In this document: piece by piece, positions 31,504 through 43,838 of the stretch
How positions within the stretch are numbered: position 1 is the stretch's first letter
Layout of the letters: each line of letters begins with the position of its first letter
From: Heliopora coerulea
Taxonomy: Eukaryota > Cnidaria > Anthozoa > Scleralcyonacea > Helioporidae
Assembly (NCBI GenBank): GCA_030142905.1
Contig: JASJOG010000217.1
Location: 268,501 to 332,500 of the forward strand
Reading direction: 5' to 3'
Length of the DNA: 64,000 bases
The notes under the pieces: model-generated
What the model was told of the DNA's origin: nothing
What the model saw: only the letters and a program-made list of their open reading frames with translations
Database searches by the model: none
Made by a program: the position numbers and the translations under genes

Positions 31504-34500
31504 AATGCTAATGAAGGATGGTACAAAACCGGGTTACCATGGAAAGGTAACCACCTACCACTCCCAAACAATCGTGTTGGCAGTCTTCGACGTTTTAGAA
31601 CCCAAGTCAAGAAGTTAAGAGCTGCAGGCAAATTAGAAGAGTACGACCAAATTATTCGCGACCAGTTAGAACAAGGTATCGTCGAAAGGACTCCATCCGA
31701 AGTAGTTGGCAAAGAATATTACATGCCTCATCGTGCCGTAATTAGAGAAAGTGCAGAGAGTACAAAGATGCATGTTGTCTATGATTGCTCTGCTCATGCT
31801 GAGAAAGGAGCTCCGTTGCTGAACGATTGTCTCGAGGCTGGTCCACCGCTTCAGAACAAGCTATGGGATGTGTTGGTCCGTAGCAGATTCTGCTCAGTAA
31901 TGGTGGCTGGGGACATGAAAAAGGCATTCTTACAAGTGCGAATAAGAGCAGAAGATCGTGATTCACTTCGGTTTCACTGGTTGCGCAGTTCCGATTCAGA
32001 TGAAGTGGAAACCTTTCGTTTTACCAGAGCATTGTTTGGACTGGTCTCATCTCCGTTTCTGTTAGGTGGAGTGATTCAAGAACACCTAAACAAGTGGAGC
32101 GACCAACTACCAGAGAGTGAAATAGCTATCTCGCAACCTCTACGTGGATGATTTGTTGTCTGGTGCTGCGACAGTCCATGTGGTGAAAGAAATGAAGAGT
32201 GAAGCTGTGGAAATCTTTGCTGACGCATCTTCGAACTACACAAGTGGCATTCCAACGCACCAGAATTAGAAGACAACCAGCCACAGAAAACTAGTGAAGC
32301 AGAGAATACCTATGCTAAGCAACAGTTCGATTCTACACCTAGGGAAGAATGCAAGCTTCTTAGCCTGACTTGGGACAAGTCGAAAGATACATTAGGCGTA
32401 GCATTCCCTCAAGAGAATACAGAGACGACGAAAAGAGGCATTTTGGCTAAGCTAGCAAGTATTTATGATCCTCTGGGTTTGGTGTCGCCCTTGACGCTTC
32501 AAGCAAAATTGATTTATCGCGACGTTTGCGACCGCAAACTAGCTTCAGACAGTCAGTTGCCTGATGACATAGCCATTCGTTGGAAAAAGTGGACAGATGC
32601 ATTACCTCCCATCGCTACAACTCATCACAGTCTGGCTACACATCGAGGGTTAATCGAAGCAATAGAGCTCCATGCCTTTGGCGATGCTAATGGTCATGGA
32701 GTAGCGACAGCCGTGTATGCCGTGGTTCGACAACCTTCCGGAATTACCCAAGGAATTGTAGCTGCCAAGTGACGAATAGCTAAACGTTGTCTCACAATTC
32801 CCCACCTAGAGTTGGTTACTGCTCATATGGCAGCGAATGTGTAGATAACGTCCGTAAAGTGCTGGAGGGTTTCCCAATCGCGGGAGTTCATTGTTGGAGT
32901 GATAGCACAGTCGCCCTACATTGGATCTCTGGTGGGGGAGAATAGCGACAGTTCGTGAACAACCGTGTCCGAAAGATTGGAGAACACAAGTTAGATAGTT
33001 GGAGACACGTACCCTCAGCCAAAAATCCAGCTGACTTGGGAAGTTGAGGTGGAAATGTCATTGACTCGAAATTGTGGTGGAACGGACCACAATGGCTATC
33101 CCAGCATGCATCGTGGCCTCGGAGTCCCAAGCAGAAGCTAAGGTACATCATGAAGTTATTACAGCAGTAACGATGGAGGAACAAGACGAGTTTGACGAGC
33201 TTCTTGATTGATGCAATTTAAAGAGGACCTTACGAGTATGCGCATGGGTAGACTGATTCCTCACCAACTGCCGTCGTGTGTCTCCACAAATTACCGGACC
33301 ACTTACCACTGTCGAACTAGAATCACAAACTAACTGGTGGATTTGCCGGGTCCAAGAATGAGCCAAAACCTCGCCTAAATTCGAGAGCGATAACCTTCAA
33401 CTCAATTTGCAACCTAACTCGACTGGCATACTGGAGTGTCATGGGCGTATTCAAGGTGTCTATCCAGTTTATTTGCCAGATGATTGCCCATTTACCAGAA
33501 AGCTTGTGCAAAGAGAACATTACCGTACCCTTCATGGAGGCGTCGGTCTCACCATGGCAAGTGTTCGAGAGGTATTCTGGATTCCACGACTGCGACAACT
33601 CACAAAGAACGTAATAAAGTCTTGCTGGGGATGCAAGCGCTTCCACGTAAGAGCAGTACATGAACCACTGCCTAGACCTTTACCAAAGGAAAGAACAGAG
33701 GGTTCGACAGCTTTCGAAGTGGTTGGTGTGGACTTTGCAGGTCCCATCAAATACAAGAAGTCTCAAAGGTTAGAGGGAAAAGCATATTTGGTCTTGTTTG
33801 CGTGTAGCCTTACCCGAGCTCTACATCTAGAGATCCTTCCTGATTTGGACACCGTCAACTTTCTGGGAAGCTTGAAAAGATTGATTGCTCGCAGAGGTCG
33901 ACCAACGAAGATCTTCTCGGACAACGGCAGAACATTTGTAGGAGCTGCGAGATGGATCGAGAGAGTCAGACATGATGAGCAACTACAAGGCTTCCTCGCA
34001 GATGAACACATCAAATGGCAATTCAACCTGAGCCGTGCACCATGGTGGGGCGGACAATTCGAGAGACTAGTAGGCCTCTTCAAGCGCGCCCTTTATAAGA
34101 CAATTGGAAGAAGAACGTTAACGTTGTCCAAACTTGCCGAAGTTGTCCTTGAAATCGAGACACAACTGAACCATCGTCCGTTGTCTTATGTCGAAGACGA
34201 CATTCAACTTCCACTCTTGACCCCAGCCAGTTTCTTGTTCCAGCGCACCAATCGTATACCGGAGCTTGAGCCTTGGCGAGAGGAAAACGTGGATCTCCGT
34301 AAGAGAGCACGGTACCTACGTTCATGTAAGGACATGTTGTGGAAACGCTGGACCAACGAGTACCTCATTGCCTTACGAGAACGCCACAACTGTAACGCAA
34401 CAAACAAGGAGTCTTCCCTGAAAGTCAGGGATGTCGTCATCGTTAAAAGTGAAGAGAAGAACACAGGGAAGTGGCCTCTAGGCATCATAGAAAGTTTAAT

Positions 34501-34597
34501 CACAGGCCGAGACGGTGTGATTCGTGGTGCAATATTACGGGTTGGAAAAGGCCGTTTGGAAAGAGCCATTCAGCAGTTGTACCCTTTAGAACTGTAA
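31504..34597 (+). pseudogene. Pao reverse transcriptase, RNase H and integrase
   Basis: The same frame continues after one stop at 31,501: HVVYDCSAHAEKGAPLLNDC, VAGDMKKAFLQVRI (first RT aspartate), FRFTRALFGLVSSPFLL and, in a shifted frame at about 32,140, YVDDLLSG (catalytic pair). LASIYDPLGLVSPLT is the Pao signature after the palm. RNase H is damaged (32.7-33.1 kb). Integrase (33,407-34,597) is open: zinc-binding HYRTLHGG with CWGCKRFH, catalytic VGVDFAGP, FSDNGRTFVGA and WWGGQFERL, then a C-terminal DNA-binding part ending AIQQLYPLEL. All three DDE residues are present. Confidence 0.92.
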
Positions 34598-34871
34598 TGC
34601 GACATACCGGTTGAACAAGCATCAGGAGAAATGCAGTTGAACCCAGAAGCGCATCCCTTTCGTCCGAGACGAGGAGCAGCAGCTGCTGCTAATCTATGAT
34701 TGCAGGATATTTCTGAATATGAACATTCGTGAAACTAGAAGACAAACAATTTTAGATAAATAGTAGTGATATAAACATTTAATTTCAATTTCCTTTTATG
34801 ACGTTTTAACGAACTTACCATAGTGTTTCCTTTTTGCATGTGCCTCCCTACAGAAGTCACATGGGGGAGTG

Positions 34872-35060
34872 TGTCGGAAACTACGTGGTAATCACATGCT
34901 ATAGTTGATTGTTATTGTTAATTGGAGCCAGAAAAAGAGAAACAAAAACACGTGAAGGAGAGACAAGGAGGGGGAGTAAAATGAAGAGAGTCGAATAAAA
35001 GTATTGATAAAATTTGTGACCTTTGTGAAAGTGTGGGTTTTCTATCCTGTGTTCCCCACA
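34872..35060 (+). repeat. BEL/Pao 3' LTR
   Basis: Starts TGTCGGAAACTACGTGGTAA and ends CCCCACA; 189 bases, colinear with the 5' LTR. The stretch 34,598-34,871 before it is the 3' untranslated part with a purine-rich tract (CATGGGGGAGTG) directly upstream of the LTR that can serve as polypurine tract. Confidence 0.93.
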
Positions 35061-36054
35061 GTGGCGCGGCGTTCAAATAATGCTGATGACTGGGCTAAGC
35101 ATCGTACAGCCAGGAACAAAACTGTTTCAGTTTTGCGTACAGCTAAGCGTGATTTTTTCAAAGATTCTTTTGAGGAGAACAAAAATAATAGTAGGGGAAT
35201 TCGGAAAACAATAAAAACTTTAACTGGATCGAAAAGAAACAGTAAGGAGATAAAGAAATTGACAGTCAATGGGTGTGAAATAGATAATTCTAAGGATATG
35301 GCTGAACAGTTTAATACCTATTTCTCCACTATTGTGGATATATTGCAAGATGGCCTATGACACATTCCATCAGACTTGTCGAAACTGAAGAACTTTATTA
35401 GATCCAGGAAGGAACTGGACGTTTCGTTTTCTATTCCCGCTATAACTAGTGCGCAAGTCAACAAAATAATGAATGTTAGTCCTCATAAAGCGGCAGGCAT
35501 AGATAAGATTGGTGCTCGTTTCCTGCTCATTGCCGCTCCAGCTGTTGTGCCGAGTATTGCTAGGCTAATCAACTTTTCTTTCACTACTGGCAAGTTCCCT
35601 AAGCGCTGGAAAACTGCCATGGTGACACCGCTGCTCAGAAATGGTGCAGATACTGATTGGTGCAATTACCGTCCAATTTCAGTACTACCTGTTCTGTCGA
35701 AAGTCATTAAGCGACATATGTATAATGCTCTGTACGATTTCCTCCACGAAAACAATCTTATATACTCGAGGCAGTCAGGTTTTCATAGAAAGCATAGTAC
35801 TGAGACTGCTCTCATCAAGATTATTGATGATCTTCTGTTTAATCTGGATACAAATAAGGTCTCAGGCATGGTCCTTATTGATTATCGTAAGGCTTTCGAT
35901 ATGGTTGATCAAGATCTTTTGTTGAAGAAACTGGAGGCCTATGGTATCATTGATAAGGAGTTAAAATGGTGTCATTTGTACCTATCTGGAAGGAAACAAG
36001 TTGTTCATCTGCACGGAGTAGTTTCAGGTGAAGTGACTGTAAAGCATGGGGTAC
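35061..36054 (+). pseudogene. LINE reverse transcriptase, N-terminal two thirds
   Basis: Continues the interrupted LINE: VARRSNNADDWAKHR, then a spacer-like region (NGCEIDNSKDMAEQFNTYF), SPHKAAGIDKIGARFLL, KRWKTAMVTPLLRNG, NYRPISVLPVLSKVIKRHMY, RQSGFHRKHSTETALIKI, MVLIDYRKAFDMVDQDLLLK (first catalytic D) and VKHGVP, the start of the GVPQGS block, where the hAT element takes over. One stop (35,358) separates two frames that are otherwise continuous. The sequence from YADD on is missing. Confidence 0.88.
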
Positions 36055-39000
36055 CAGGGGCGGATCTAGGGGGGGTGGGTTAAGTGGCCAGCCACCCCCC
36101 ATTTGACTCAACTAACGTTGGTCTGCCATTTACCTCTTCCCAGTTTATGCCCAAATTTATGTAAAATATTATATTGTAGCAGTGTTAATAATTCCATATG
36201 TGTTACACATGAGCAATAAAATACGATAAAGTAAATTGTGATACAACTACACCTGTCACCTGCTGATATTTGATACTTCTTATCACACAGTACATGATAT
36301 TGTGGCTAACATAAAGTTCTTCAGAACTTTCAGCTCCGCTGCCCTACATGCTGCTGTGTGTTAAAAACATGGCGGCGTTAAACATGTAAATTAGCGTTGT
36401 TTTGCATAACTGACTTTTCGATCACAGTGAAACAACGTAGACAGAACACTTTGGATGCTTTTCTTACAAAAGAAGTTCCTGGACAAGGAGAAGGCTCAAA
36501 CAATTCAACAACTTCTAATGAACGTCAAAGTCAGCCAGAGCAAGATCATATCAATACTTTCGATTCAAACTCGACAGCAACTCCACTGGCTGCACAAGTC
36601 CCTCAGACTGCTCAAGCTGGTCATTCAAAAGAAGTTGACCAAAATGTCTTGATAATTGTCGCGCCATATGACGTAAGTGAAATTCTTATCGCTCAGAAAA
36701 TGGGAAGAACATTAAGTGACGCTAATAAAGTACATTTTCTCGACAAATGCTGGCGACCAGCAGCATCCGATGCTGACCATCTTGATAAACGACAGTTTGG
36801 ACCTAAGAAGACCATTTGCTTTCAACTTAAATGGCTAGATCAACGTAGATGGCTTGCTTACAGTGCACACATTGAATTTAGAGGAGGTTGGTGTTTGTCA
36901 TGTCTTCTCTTTCTAACTGATCGAGAGAAAGAGTCATTAGGAGTCTTTGTGAAAACACCATTTACAAACTATAACAAGTCCAAAGAGAAGCTTGATGCTC
37001 ACGAAACTACAGAGTACCACAAGAGATGTATCGAACGTGCTGGTTGTATTCGGGCCCAGATTGCAAATATTGAAAACCACATCGATACACAGATCAATAC
37101 AATAGCTCTGCAGAATGTCTAGAGAAATAAAGCAGTACTGCCTTTTATCGTAGATGCTGTTCTGCTGTGTGTGAAGCAACAGCTTGCTTTGCGCGGACAC
37201 AGGGATGATGACGTACAATTTGATCAACTGCCTACAAGCAATGAAGGTAATTTCGTCGCCATTGTACGACTCCTGGCCGATAGCAACCTTGTTCTAAAAG
37301 AGTATCTTACTTCAGCGCCACGAAACGCACGGTATACAAGCAAAACCATCCAAAACGAACTCATTGAAGTGATTGCTGACTTGATTCGTGACTACTTCCG
37401 CCAGTGCCTTGAAAAGAGCCCCCATTTTGCTTTAATTGGCGACGAGACGACATCTCAGGGACGGGAAGTTTTGTCGGTGTGTCTCCACCTACTTGAATTC
37501 ATCGCTAACCCATCCAAACCAACAAAGTGTGAAGTTTTAATCGATATGTGTGATTTGCGTAGAATCTCTGGAGAGGCTATAGCCACCACAATTCGAGATA
37601 GCTTAGAGAGGCAAGGAATCAATCTCGCAAATTGTCGGGGCCAGGCTTACGACACGACTGCGTCGATAAGCTCAGATAAGAAAGGCGTTCAAGCTGAAAT
37701 AGGCAAGTTTGCACCAGATGCAGAATATCAAGGTTGCTGCCTTCATTCTCTTAACCTTGTGATCTGTCAAGCTTGCAAAATTCCGTCAATTCAAAATATG
37801 ATGGATTCATGTCGAGAACTATACAGTTTCTTCGACAACTCCCCCAAACGCCAAAAATTCTTTGAAGTTATCATCCACGCCTTCTCGCCAGAAAATAAGA
37901 AGAAAAAGCTAAAGAGTTTATGCAAGACCCGGTGGATCGAAAGGCACTCCACGTTTGAAACCATCTTCGACTTGTATGAGTATATCGTCATCACACTGAA
38001 TGAAATATGTGAGCCCACAAACGATGACCGTTTTTATCAGAATAACGAGACATGGGACTGGGATGCCAAAACCAAGACCATGGCAAATGGACTGCGGCAC
38101 ATTATGAGCAACTTTGGACACATTGTCAACTTCGTTTGTGCCAAGGAACTACTGGAGCCTATGCAACCACTTGTCTGCGCCCTACAAGGCAAACTCATGG
38201 AAGTATATTTCGGATTCCAGAAAATTGAAGAAGTCATCTGTTGCTACCAAGAGATACGCAGTGAAATCAATGCACGGTTTCAGCTCATGTATGAAAAAGT
38301 CAAGACTCTGGCAGAAATGGTTGGGTCGACTGAACAACGCCCGCGAGTTTGCAGTTGACAAAGGAATCGAGAAAACTGCCCAGCTGAGACAGTACAAGAA
38401 TACTGGAGACGAACGGTGGCAATACCGTTTGTTGATGTTATCTGCTCGGAATTACAATGTCGCTTTAGTGAGGACAAAAGAGCGCATTATGAGCTGTGTG
38501 CCTTGATTCCTCAGGTTATCGTCACAAAGAGAATGGAGGCTGTAGTAGAACTCGGCCGAGTTTTACACGAGAAATGGAATCACGTGATGCCACTACCATC
38601 GGGTTTTGACAGTGAACTTTTACGCTGGATGAACTAGTGGAAATGACAACCGCAGCCAGTTGCAAGCAGCTCAGTTACGTCTATTCTGGCAACACATGCG
38701 GACAACATATTCTTCCCAAACGTGAGAGAACTTCTGAAGATTCTTGCCGTTTTGCCCATAGGTAGCACAGAAGCAGAGCGATCATTCTCATGCATTCGTA
38801 GAATTCATACTTGGCTTCGAAGCTCCATGACGACCTCCCGACTTTCCAATTTGGCTGTTGCTTCCATGCACAGTCACACGACAATTCCAATCAACAGAAA
38901 CCAGATTCGTGAACGTTTCATGGCCCTACACTCCAGACGAATGAATGCATCTTCGCTTTTCATAGACAATTAAAACAAATATTTTTCAGCAATCGGTTAA

Positions 39001-39247
39001 AGGTACTAACTGACTGTTGTGTTCGGTTTATAACAATTCTATAAATGGCTGAAGTTAAAGCTTTTAATTACCTAAAAGTGTATGCATTGAATATTTTTAA
39101 TAGTCCAAATATATTCACTGTATTTAGTATGTTCCTAAAACTAAAAATCTTCTTAAAAACCGCTCTGGAAGCACTACAGACTGCACCTAAAAAGCCCAGG
39201 ATTTGCCCTTGGCCACCCCCCTTTTAAATGTCCTACATCTGCCACTG
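36055..39247 (+). mobile_element. hAT DNA transposon (DUF4371/ZMYM-like), near complete
   Basis: Terminal inverted repeats CAGGGGCGGATCTAGG (left) and, reading inward from the right end, CAGTGGCAGATGTAGG match at 13 of 16 positions. The adjoining subterminal parts are G/C runs (GGCCAGCCACCCCCC near the left, GGCCACCCCCC near the right). One transposase frame fills the middle. The 8-bp flanks (TGGGGTAC and GGTCTGTG) are not a duplication, and the left neighbour is a LINE while the right neighbour is family X. Confidence 0.9.
36397..38973 (+). pseudogene. hAT transposase with four nonsense codons
   Basis: The plus-strand frame from about 36,397 to 38,973 stays in register throughout, broken only by stops at 37,120 (TAG), 38,356 (TGA) and 38,635/38,644 (TAG, TGA). 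Domains in order: disordered start, a TTF-type zinc finger (WLAYSAHIEFRGGWCLSCLL with DAHETTEYHKRC), a DUF4371 RNase-H-like core (FALIGDETTSQGREVLSVCL; CCLHSLNLVICQACK; TRWIERHSTFE) and the hAT C-terminal dimerisation domain (VLPIGSTEAERSFSCIRRIH, TWLRSSMTTSRLSNLA). This is the layout of ZMYM6-like/DUF4371 transposases. The first catalytic aspartate is probably the D of GDET. Confidence 0.9.
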
Positions 39248-39249
39248 GG

Positions 39250-40950
39250 TCTGTGGTGGAGTGATATGCTGTCCACGAAACGCTTTCATTCTCCTTTAAA
39301 TTCGCTTGATTCTTAGTGGTGTTGTTCACGTTTTTGAGCCAATTCAATTCCTCTTCCATCCCATGGTTAATAGTTCTTTTATTTCCAATAAGACTTGGAA
39401 GTTCGCAACTCGTTTCTGGGACTGGAGGAGGTTAGTTAGGAAGAACAGTTGGTGGAACTTCAGTATAAAACTTGGATAATTCTGCTACCGATTTTGTATT
39501 AGATAAGACTTGCAAACTATTCAAATTTTATCTACTGTAGTGTTGCCGTGTACTTCAGCAGTAGTGTCTTGAAACATCGATATCCCTGTTCCATTAAATG
39601 AGTCGTGCGCAGTTGTTGAACTGGGATTGCGGTCAATGTTATTGACAGCGGCTGTTGTAAATAACCTCACGTGAAGACTGGATGGACAGACATTTTCTTC
39701 CTGGTAGCGACAGCTAACAGCGTTTCCCAGATCTGTGGAAATGGCAAGGACTCGGTCATAGGACACACTAAGTCCTAAGGTGTGCATGGTTTCTACAAGA
39801 TTGCAGCTGCGTGTCTTCGTATGAATTGATAACCCCACATAAATAGAAAATGGTGTCTCACAAGATTTGGTTCTTCTCTCGTCCTTAATGTCCCCACCTC
39901 GGTGACGGTGATAGATGTTATATCGTAGCAACTGAGCAACTGAAAGACAAGCTTGAGATTTACACGATGTGCACGCTTGCATTTCAATGCTCGTACCGTA
40001 AAGTATCATATTGACTAGAGATACAAGTGATGCTGGAATAGAATTAACCTGGCAATTAGATTCAAAGGATCCATTGAATGTGTGCTTCTTCGAGAGCATG
40101 TCTTTGCATACGATACTCGCGGCCTTGGCAAGATGCATAGCTTCGTAGTAGTCCTCATTGTGAACTTTATCTAACACGTTGGCAAGATCACTTTTAAAAG
40201 CCAGAAAGACATCATGTTCATTTTTTCTGTTCTTTTACAGATGGATTTTGGGAAAAAATACTATTTTTTAACCGTGTTGTGTGCATACATTCAGTAGCTT
40301 TTTCACCAAGCTGTATCAAACTGGACTTGTACATTTCAGGCAGGTTAGCGAGTTTAATAACTGGGAGCTCTGCAGCATTGGCCAAGCATGACTCTTCGAT
40401 AAATGAAACAAGTTCTGCAAGTGCAATACCTTAAGCCTGCTACGGAATTGAAGCATCCTCATCCTTCCTTATCTCCAATTGTCCTTGCCTTTTTATGCAA
40501 AGATGCTAAACAAGGGGCATGATACTTTGCCTTCAGGGCTACCAGATCACCTGCACTTAATTTGGCTCATAGCTTTTCCTCATGTAGTGCAAGTGCAACA
40601 ATTTTGTACACGGCATCTAAACCAAGAGCAGACACGTTGTGAAGAGGGTTATTTTGAATACTGCTTTCATCACATACAAAACACGTTGCTGTTGCCTTAT
40701 CAGAAAAAGTTGAATGTGAGCATGTATACTTCTCACCAGCTGGATGCTCATTTTCCAATGCACGCCTTTTTTTCCGCTCGTTTCAGCTTAATAAAGTTGA
40801 ACTGCTCATAAAAACTTTTGTGCCAGGGGGCTTTGTAGCTCAAAAACGTATTTTCTAAGCCGTCACCTTCATCAAGTCATGAAAGATCAACGTCTATAGG
40901 CATGCTGTCAAGTTCACTGAACTTTATTATACTCGCTTGGAATCAGCAGG
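39250..40950 (-). pseudogene. Family X uncharacterised protein, N-terminal half
   Basis: Minus strand from 40,950 down, with frameshifts: ELDSMPIDVDLS, WHKSFYEQFNFIKLKRAEKK, CFVCDESSIQNNPLHNVSAL (zinc-binding cysteine pair) and DLVALKAKYHAPCLASLHKK, then IALAELVSFIEESCLANAAE, then the long frame 39,521-40,177 with ISTDLGNAVSCRYQEENVCP and TTAAVNNIDRNPSSTTAHDS, and finally MEEELNWLKNV and SVSWTAYHSTTDP, where the hAT begins. The order fits long hypothetical proteins common in cnidarians, molluscs and echinoderms as I recall; function unknown, but multicopy behaviour suggests a transposon or a domesticated one. The C-terminal half of the family is at 23.85-25.74 kb. Confidence 0.6.
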
Positions 40951-42560
40951 ACATCTTAAAGACTCATTTTTAATTCCTTGACAAATGGCGCATCAAACCC
41001 AGTCAGTCTTGCTTTTACCATCTGGTCTTGTTTGCTTACTTCCCGCATTACTGACATTTTTCTTCATTGGATTTGCTGAAAATTTGAGTTTGTGATGTCA
41101 CAATGAAGTACAATACACATACTGATAAAATGTTTCGTCATTGAAAAACGTTTTGTACCGAAAAAGATGAAATGGAAGAAACTAAACCAGAAGACGAAAA
41201 TGTTGAGACTTATTTTGTAGTGAGAATTTAAAGCTGTCTTTCCGTTATAGGTGGCATTAAACCTTTCTATAACTACATTTCATAGATTTTCTAGTTCACA
41301 ACTACATATTTATGCTTGTGAATCTCCTCCAAATTTTGATCACTTTCCGAACTGTAAATCAGGCCTTACGTCTGGCAAACGTTTAAAAAGAAGATGGCAA
41401 GCAAGCATGTGGATTATTGTCACCAGGCTGCATAACTTTAGCTCATTTTAAAGCTAACAGTCAAAATCAACAATGCTATTTAACCCTTTGGAACAAATTA
41501 ATAAGTTTCTTAAAGTCATGTGATGTACTTCAAATTGAATTGTTACACGATTTCTTCTTTAGTCACCAAACGACCTATAGGATTCCGTGAGTGCTTTTCA
41601 AGATGATTTGCATAAGTTTTTCACTGCCATTGACTTTTTTATTTATCTATTGAAATTTTTATTGAGTTATTTCCCACTTCCGGGACAAGAGCTATTTACT
41701 TCTGGTCGACATGGAGATAGCACAAAATATTCAAAAACTTCAGTTATAAAAAGTATTTACAGTATTATTTCATTAAATCAAGCCTGTTGTTATAAAAATA
41801 ACGTTTTCTGAACGCATTTTAAATTAGTTGTGATGAAGGCCCATTTCACTTCCGGTAAAGATGGAGGCTGTCTTAATAGCATCCTTTAACTCTGTTCACC
41901 AGCAAAATATGCGATGGCTCCATACCAGACTTTAATCGCTTTGACAAAACCATTGTTTTTATGAAATATGGCGCTTTTAACCCTAAAGCTCACAATCCGA
42001 TCAAAATTCGGCACATATCCGCCCCACTAATATACCCGGAGACATGATTCCATGATTTTTACTATATTTTATTTAAATGCACCGAGGCAATGTGGATACA
42101 CAATTTATGGAGATCTTGAAGAATACCACAGTCCCAGGAAGTTGTTCAGCTCCCTTCACCCAGGTATTGTCCTGATAAAGAGACACTATCTGTTCTGGAA
42201 CACACATGCTGCTTTGAAACAAGTCAGAGAAAAGGAAAAAAACACTTTTTCAAGATTGTGGGGTGAAATACACAGAAGCAGCCATCCATGCTTCATTTCA
42301 AATATATGTATGGAGAAATAATCTTGAACATATATGAAATTGTGAAAATTTTGTTAATGGGTTTTACTCTACTCTGCCTGAAAATCTCTGTGGACTGCTT
42401 ACATTTACGTTAGAAAGAAACACAAGTATTTTAGCTTTTTTTCTAAATTTGTACTTTAAACTTCCTACAGTCGATAAACCTTGCAAGAAATCAAGTTTTC
42501 ATTATTATTACCATTAAGGAAAGAGGATGTACTGTACCATGAATTAATGCAGAACAAAAT
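40951..42560. other. Unassigned DNA
   Basis: Plus-strand frames at 41,251-41,451, 41,587-41,811 and 42,052-42,321 (89 codons) show no family resemblance. No repeats or splice pairs that I would defend. Confidence 0.35.
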
Positions 42561-42700
42561 TTTTATGTGAACATCTTGATTTTTCTCCAAATGCAATTAA
42601 GAATGTCTCTGAAATCTGTAATTGTTGTGATGTATGTGAGAAAAGATGCACAATGATAAATACGAGTAAAGTGCATGAGTCTGAGAATGCAAATGTGGAC
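42561..42700 (+). pseudogene. Cysteine-rich fragment, possibly RecQ-like zinc region
   Basis: One frame reads NAIKNVSEICNCCDVCEKRC at about 42,591-42,650. A CxCCxxC cluster close to a helical lead-in resembles the zinc-binding subdomain of RecQ-type helicases in animal repeats, but no helicase motif is nearby. Low support. Confidence 0.2.
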
Positions 42701-43838
42701 AAGAGCATTGCTATAAATGAAAATTTGAGTGCAGAAAACCCAATGGCAAAGGTGATTTACAACATCTACAACAAATACACCATGTACTGCAAAACCATTT
42801 GTTCCTAAATGCCCAAATGGATAATATTGTCAAATTTGTTAAGATTATACAACTCTACAAATAAACGGAGGGGACCTAAAGTTGCAAAATGATACTTGAT
42901 ATTTCAAATTACAAAATAACATGTCCTTTTTGCTTTCTGCTCACCCATCAGAAAACATAACAATTTGCTTATAAATCCATGCATTTAGATCAGCAGTGGC
43001 AAAGTTGTCTTCAATTTTGGAAAGCACATTATTAAAAGACTGATATACTAGCTCTACCAGCCTGAAGTTTATAATGGTTTAACCATCTAAGGTCTTCTAC
43101 AATGTCAAGTTTTTCTGCAGTAGCATTCACTCAAGAATAGCTTTTGTATCTAGTCTGAACTTTAGATTTCAAGTCAAAGTTTTCAGCAATATGTTTAATA
43201 GCTGGTAGTGTGCTAGATCTGGTGGTAATGTTTTTTTTTCAGTTTTGTTTGAAAACATGAACTCCTTTGCCAGACTGTCTGGTATACAGATGCACCAACA
43301 AACACATTATTTCCAGTGCATCATAATTACAAAATATGCTGTTTCCTTTAAATTACACCATGGTAATTTTAAGTAATCGAAGTCCACTGCCGACGTCTGG
43401 AACTTTACATAATTTGAGCATTGATTTAAAATGTAGGCCCAGTTGAAAGACAATATGAGCATATTTTTTTTTTACTTTGTCTTCTTCAAGTTCCTTTTCT
43501 CTGACAAAGATGTTCTGTATTACTCCATTTGCCAGTTTCAGAAGTCAGATTTAATATTTAATTTGATGGCTGCAGAAGACAAAAATTTTACCTTCAACAA
43601 CTTGGTCATCAGTCCTTTTATCCATGCTCCAGACAAGGATTTCACTACATTACCAAAATGATTTGTTTACCAAGCCCTTCTTCCTTGGGGTATTTGACAT
43701 CCCACACAATATGTGAAACCTGTCATGCAATGGCATGGCAATACAGGTTTCGTGAATCTCCGCACCATCTAACACGGAACTTGAAGCTGGTTTGTAATTA
43801 TTTGTTACCAGTCACCAGAATACATTTAACTTTTTAAA
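42701..43838. other. Unassigned DNA with weak minus-strand coding look
   Basis: Minus-strand pieces around 43,060-43,220 and 43,330-43,420 (for example VDFDYLKLPWCNLKET) have a coding texture, but I cannot name the family. Frames are broken by stops. The plus-strand frame at 43,443-43,661 is probably chance. Confidence 0.25.

Larger units (their letters stand above)
29313..35060 (+). mobile_element. Complete BEL/Pao LTR retrotransposon
   Basis: Two 189-bp LTRs starting TGTCGG and ending CCCCACA, a primer-binding site after the left LTR, and gag-protease-RT-RNaseH-integrase between them. Target duplication GTGG flanks it (29,309-29,312 and 35,061-35,064). Insertion was into the LINE: removing it rejoins codons for LLKVARRSN. 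The LTRs differ at six positions by my count, all transitions, so the insertion is old but much younger than most neighbours. Internal stops are few. Confidence 0.95.
27932..36054 (+). mobile_element. CR1/L2-group LINE, interrupted by BEL/Pao and cut by hAT
   Basis: Plus-strand LINE with an N-terminal region, apurinic-type endonuclease (28.36-29.1 kb) and reverse transcriptase (35.06-36.05 kb). A complete BEL/Pao element is inserted between them, and the sequence stops in the reverse transcriptase at the left end of a hAT element. Joining the sequence on either side of the Pao element (with one GTGG copy) gives an uninterrupted LINE frame. The 3' third of the LINE, including the YADD box, is missing. 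Confidence 0.85.

Noticed and set aside
29762..34569. Minus-strand frames up to 121 codons inside the Pao element
   Set aside because: Antisense of gag, pol and integrase, which carry full motif sets on the plus strand.
36047..39255. 8-bp target duplication for the hAT element
   Set aside because: Flanks TGGGGTAC and GGTCTGTG do not match; shifting the boundary by one base does not help.
42591..42650. RecQ helicase gene
   Set aside because: Only a cysteine cluster is visible; Walker A, DEAH and other helicase motifs are missing nearby.
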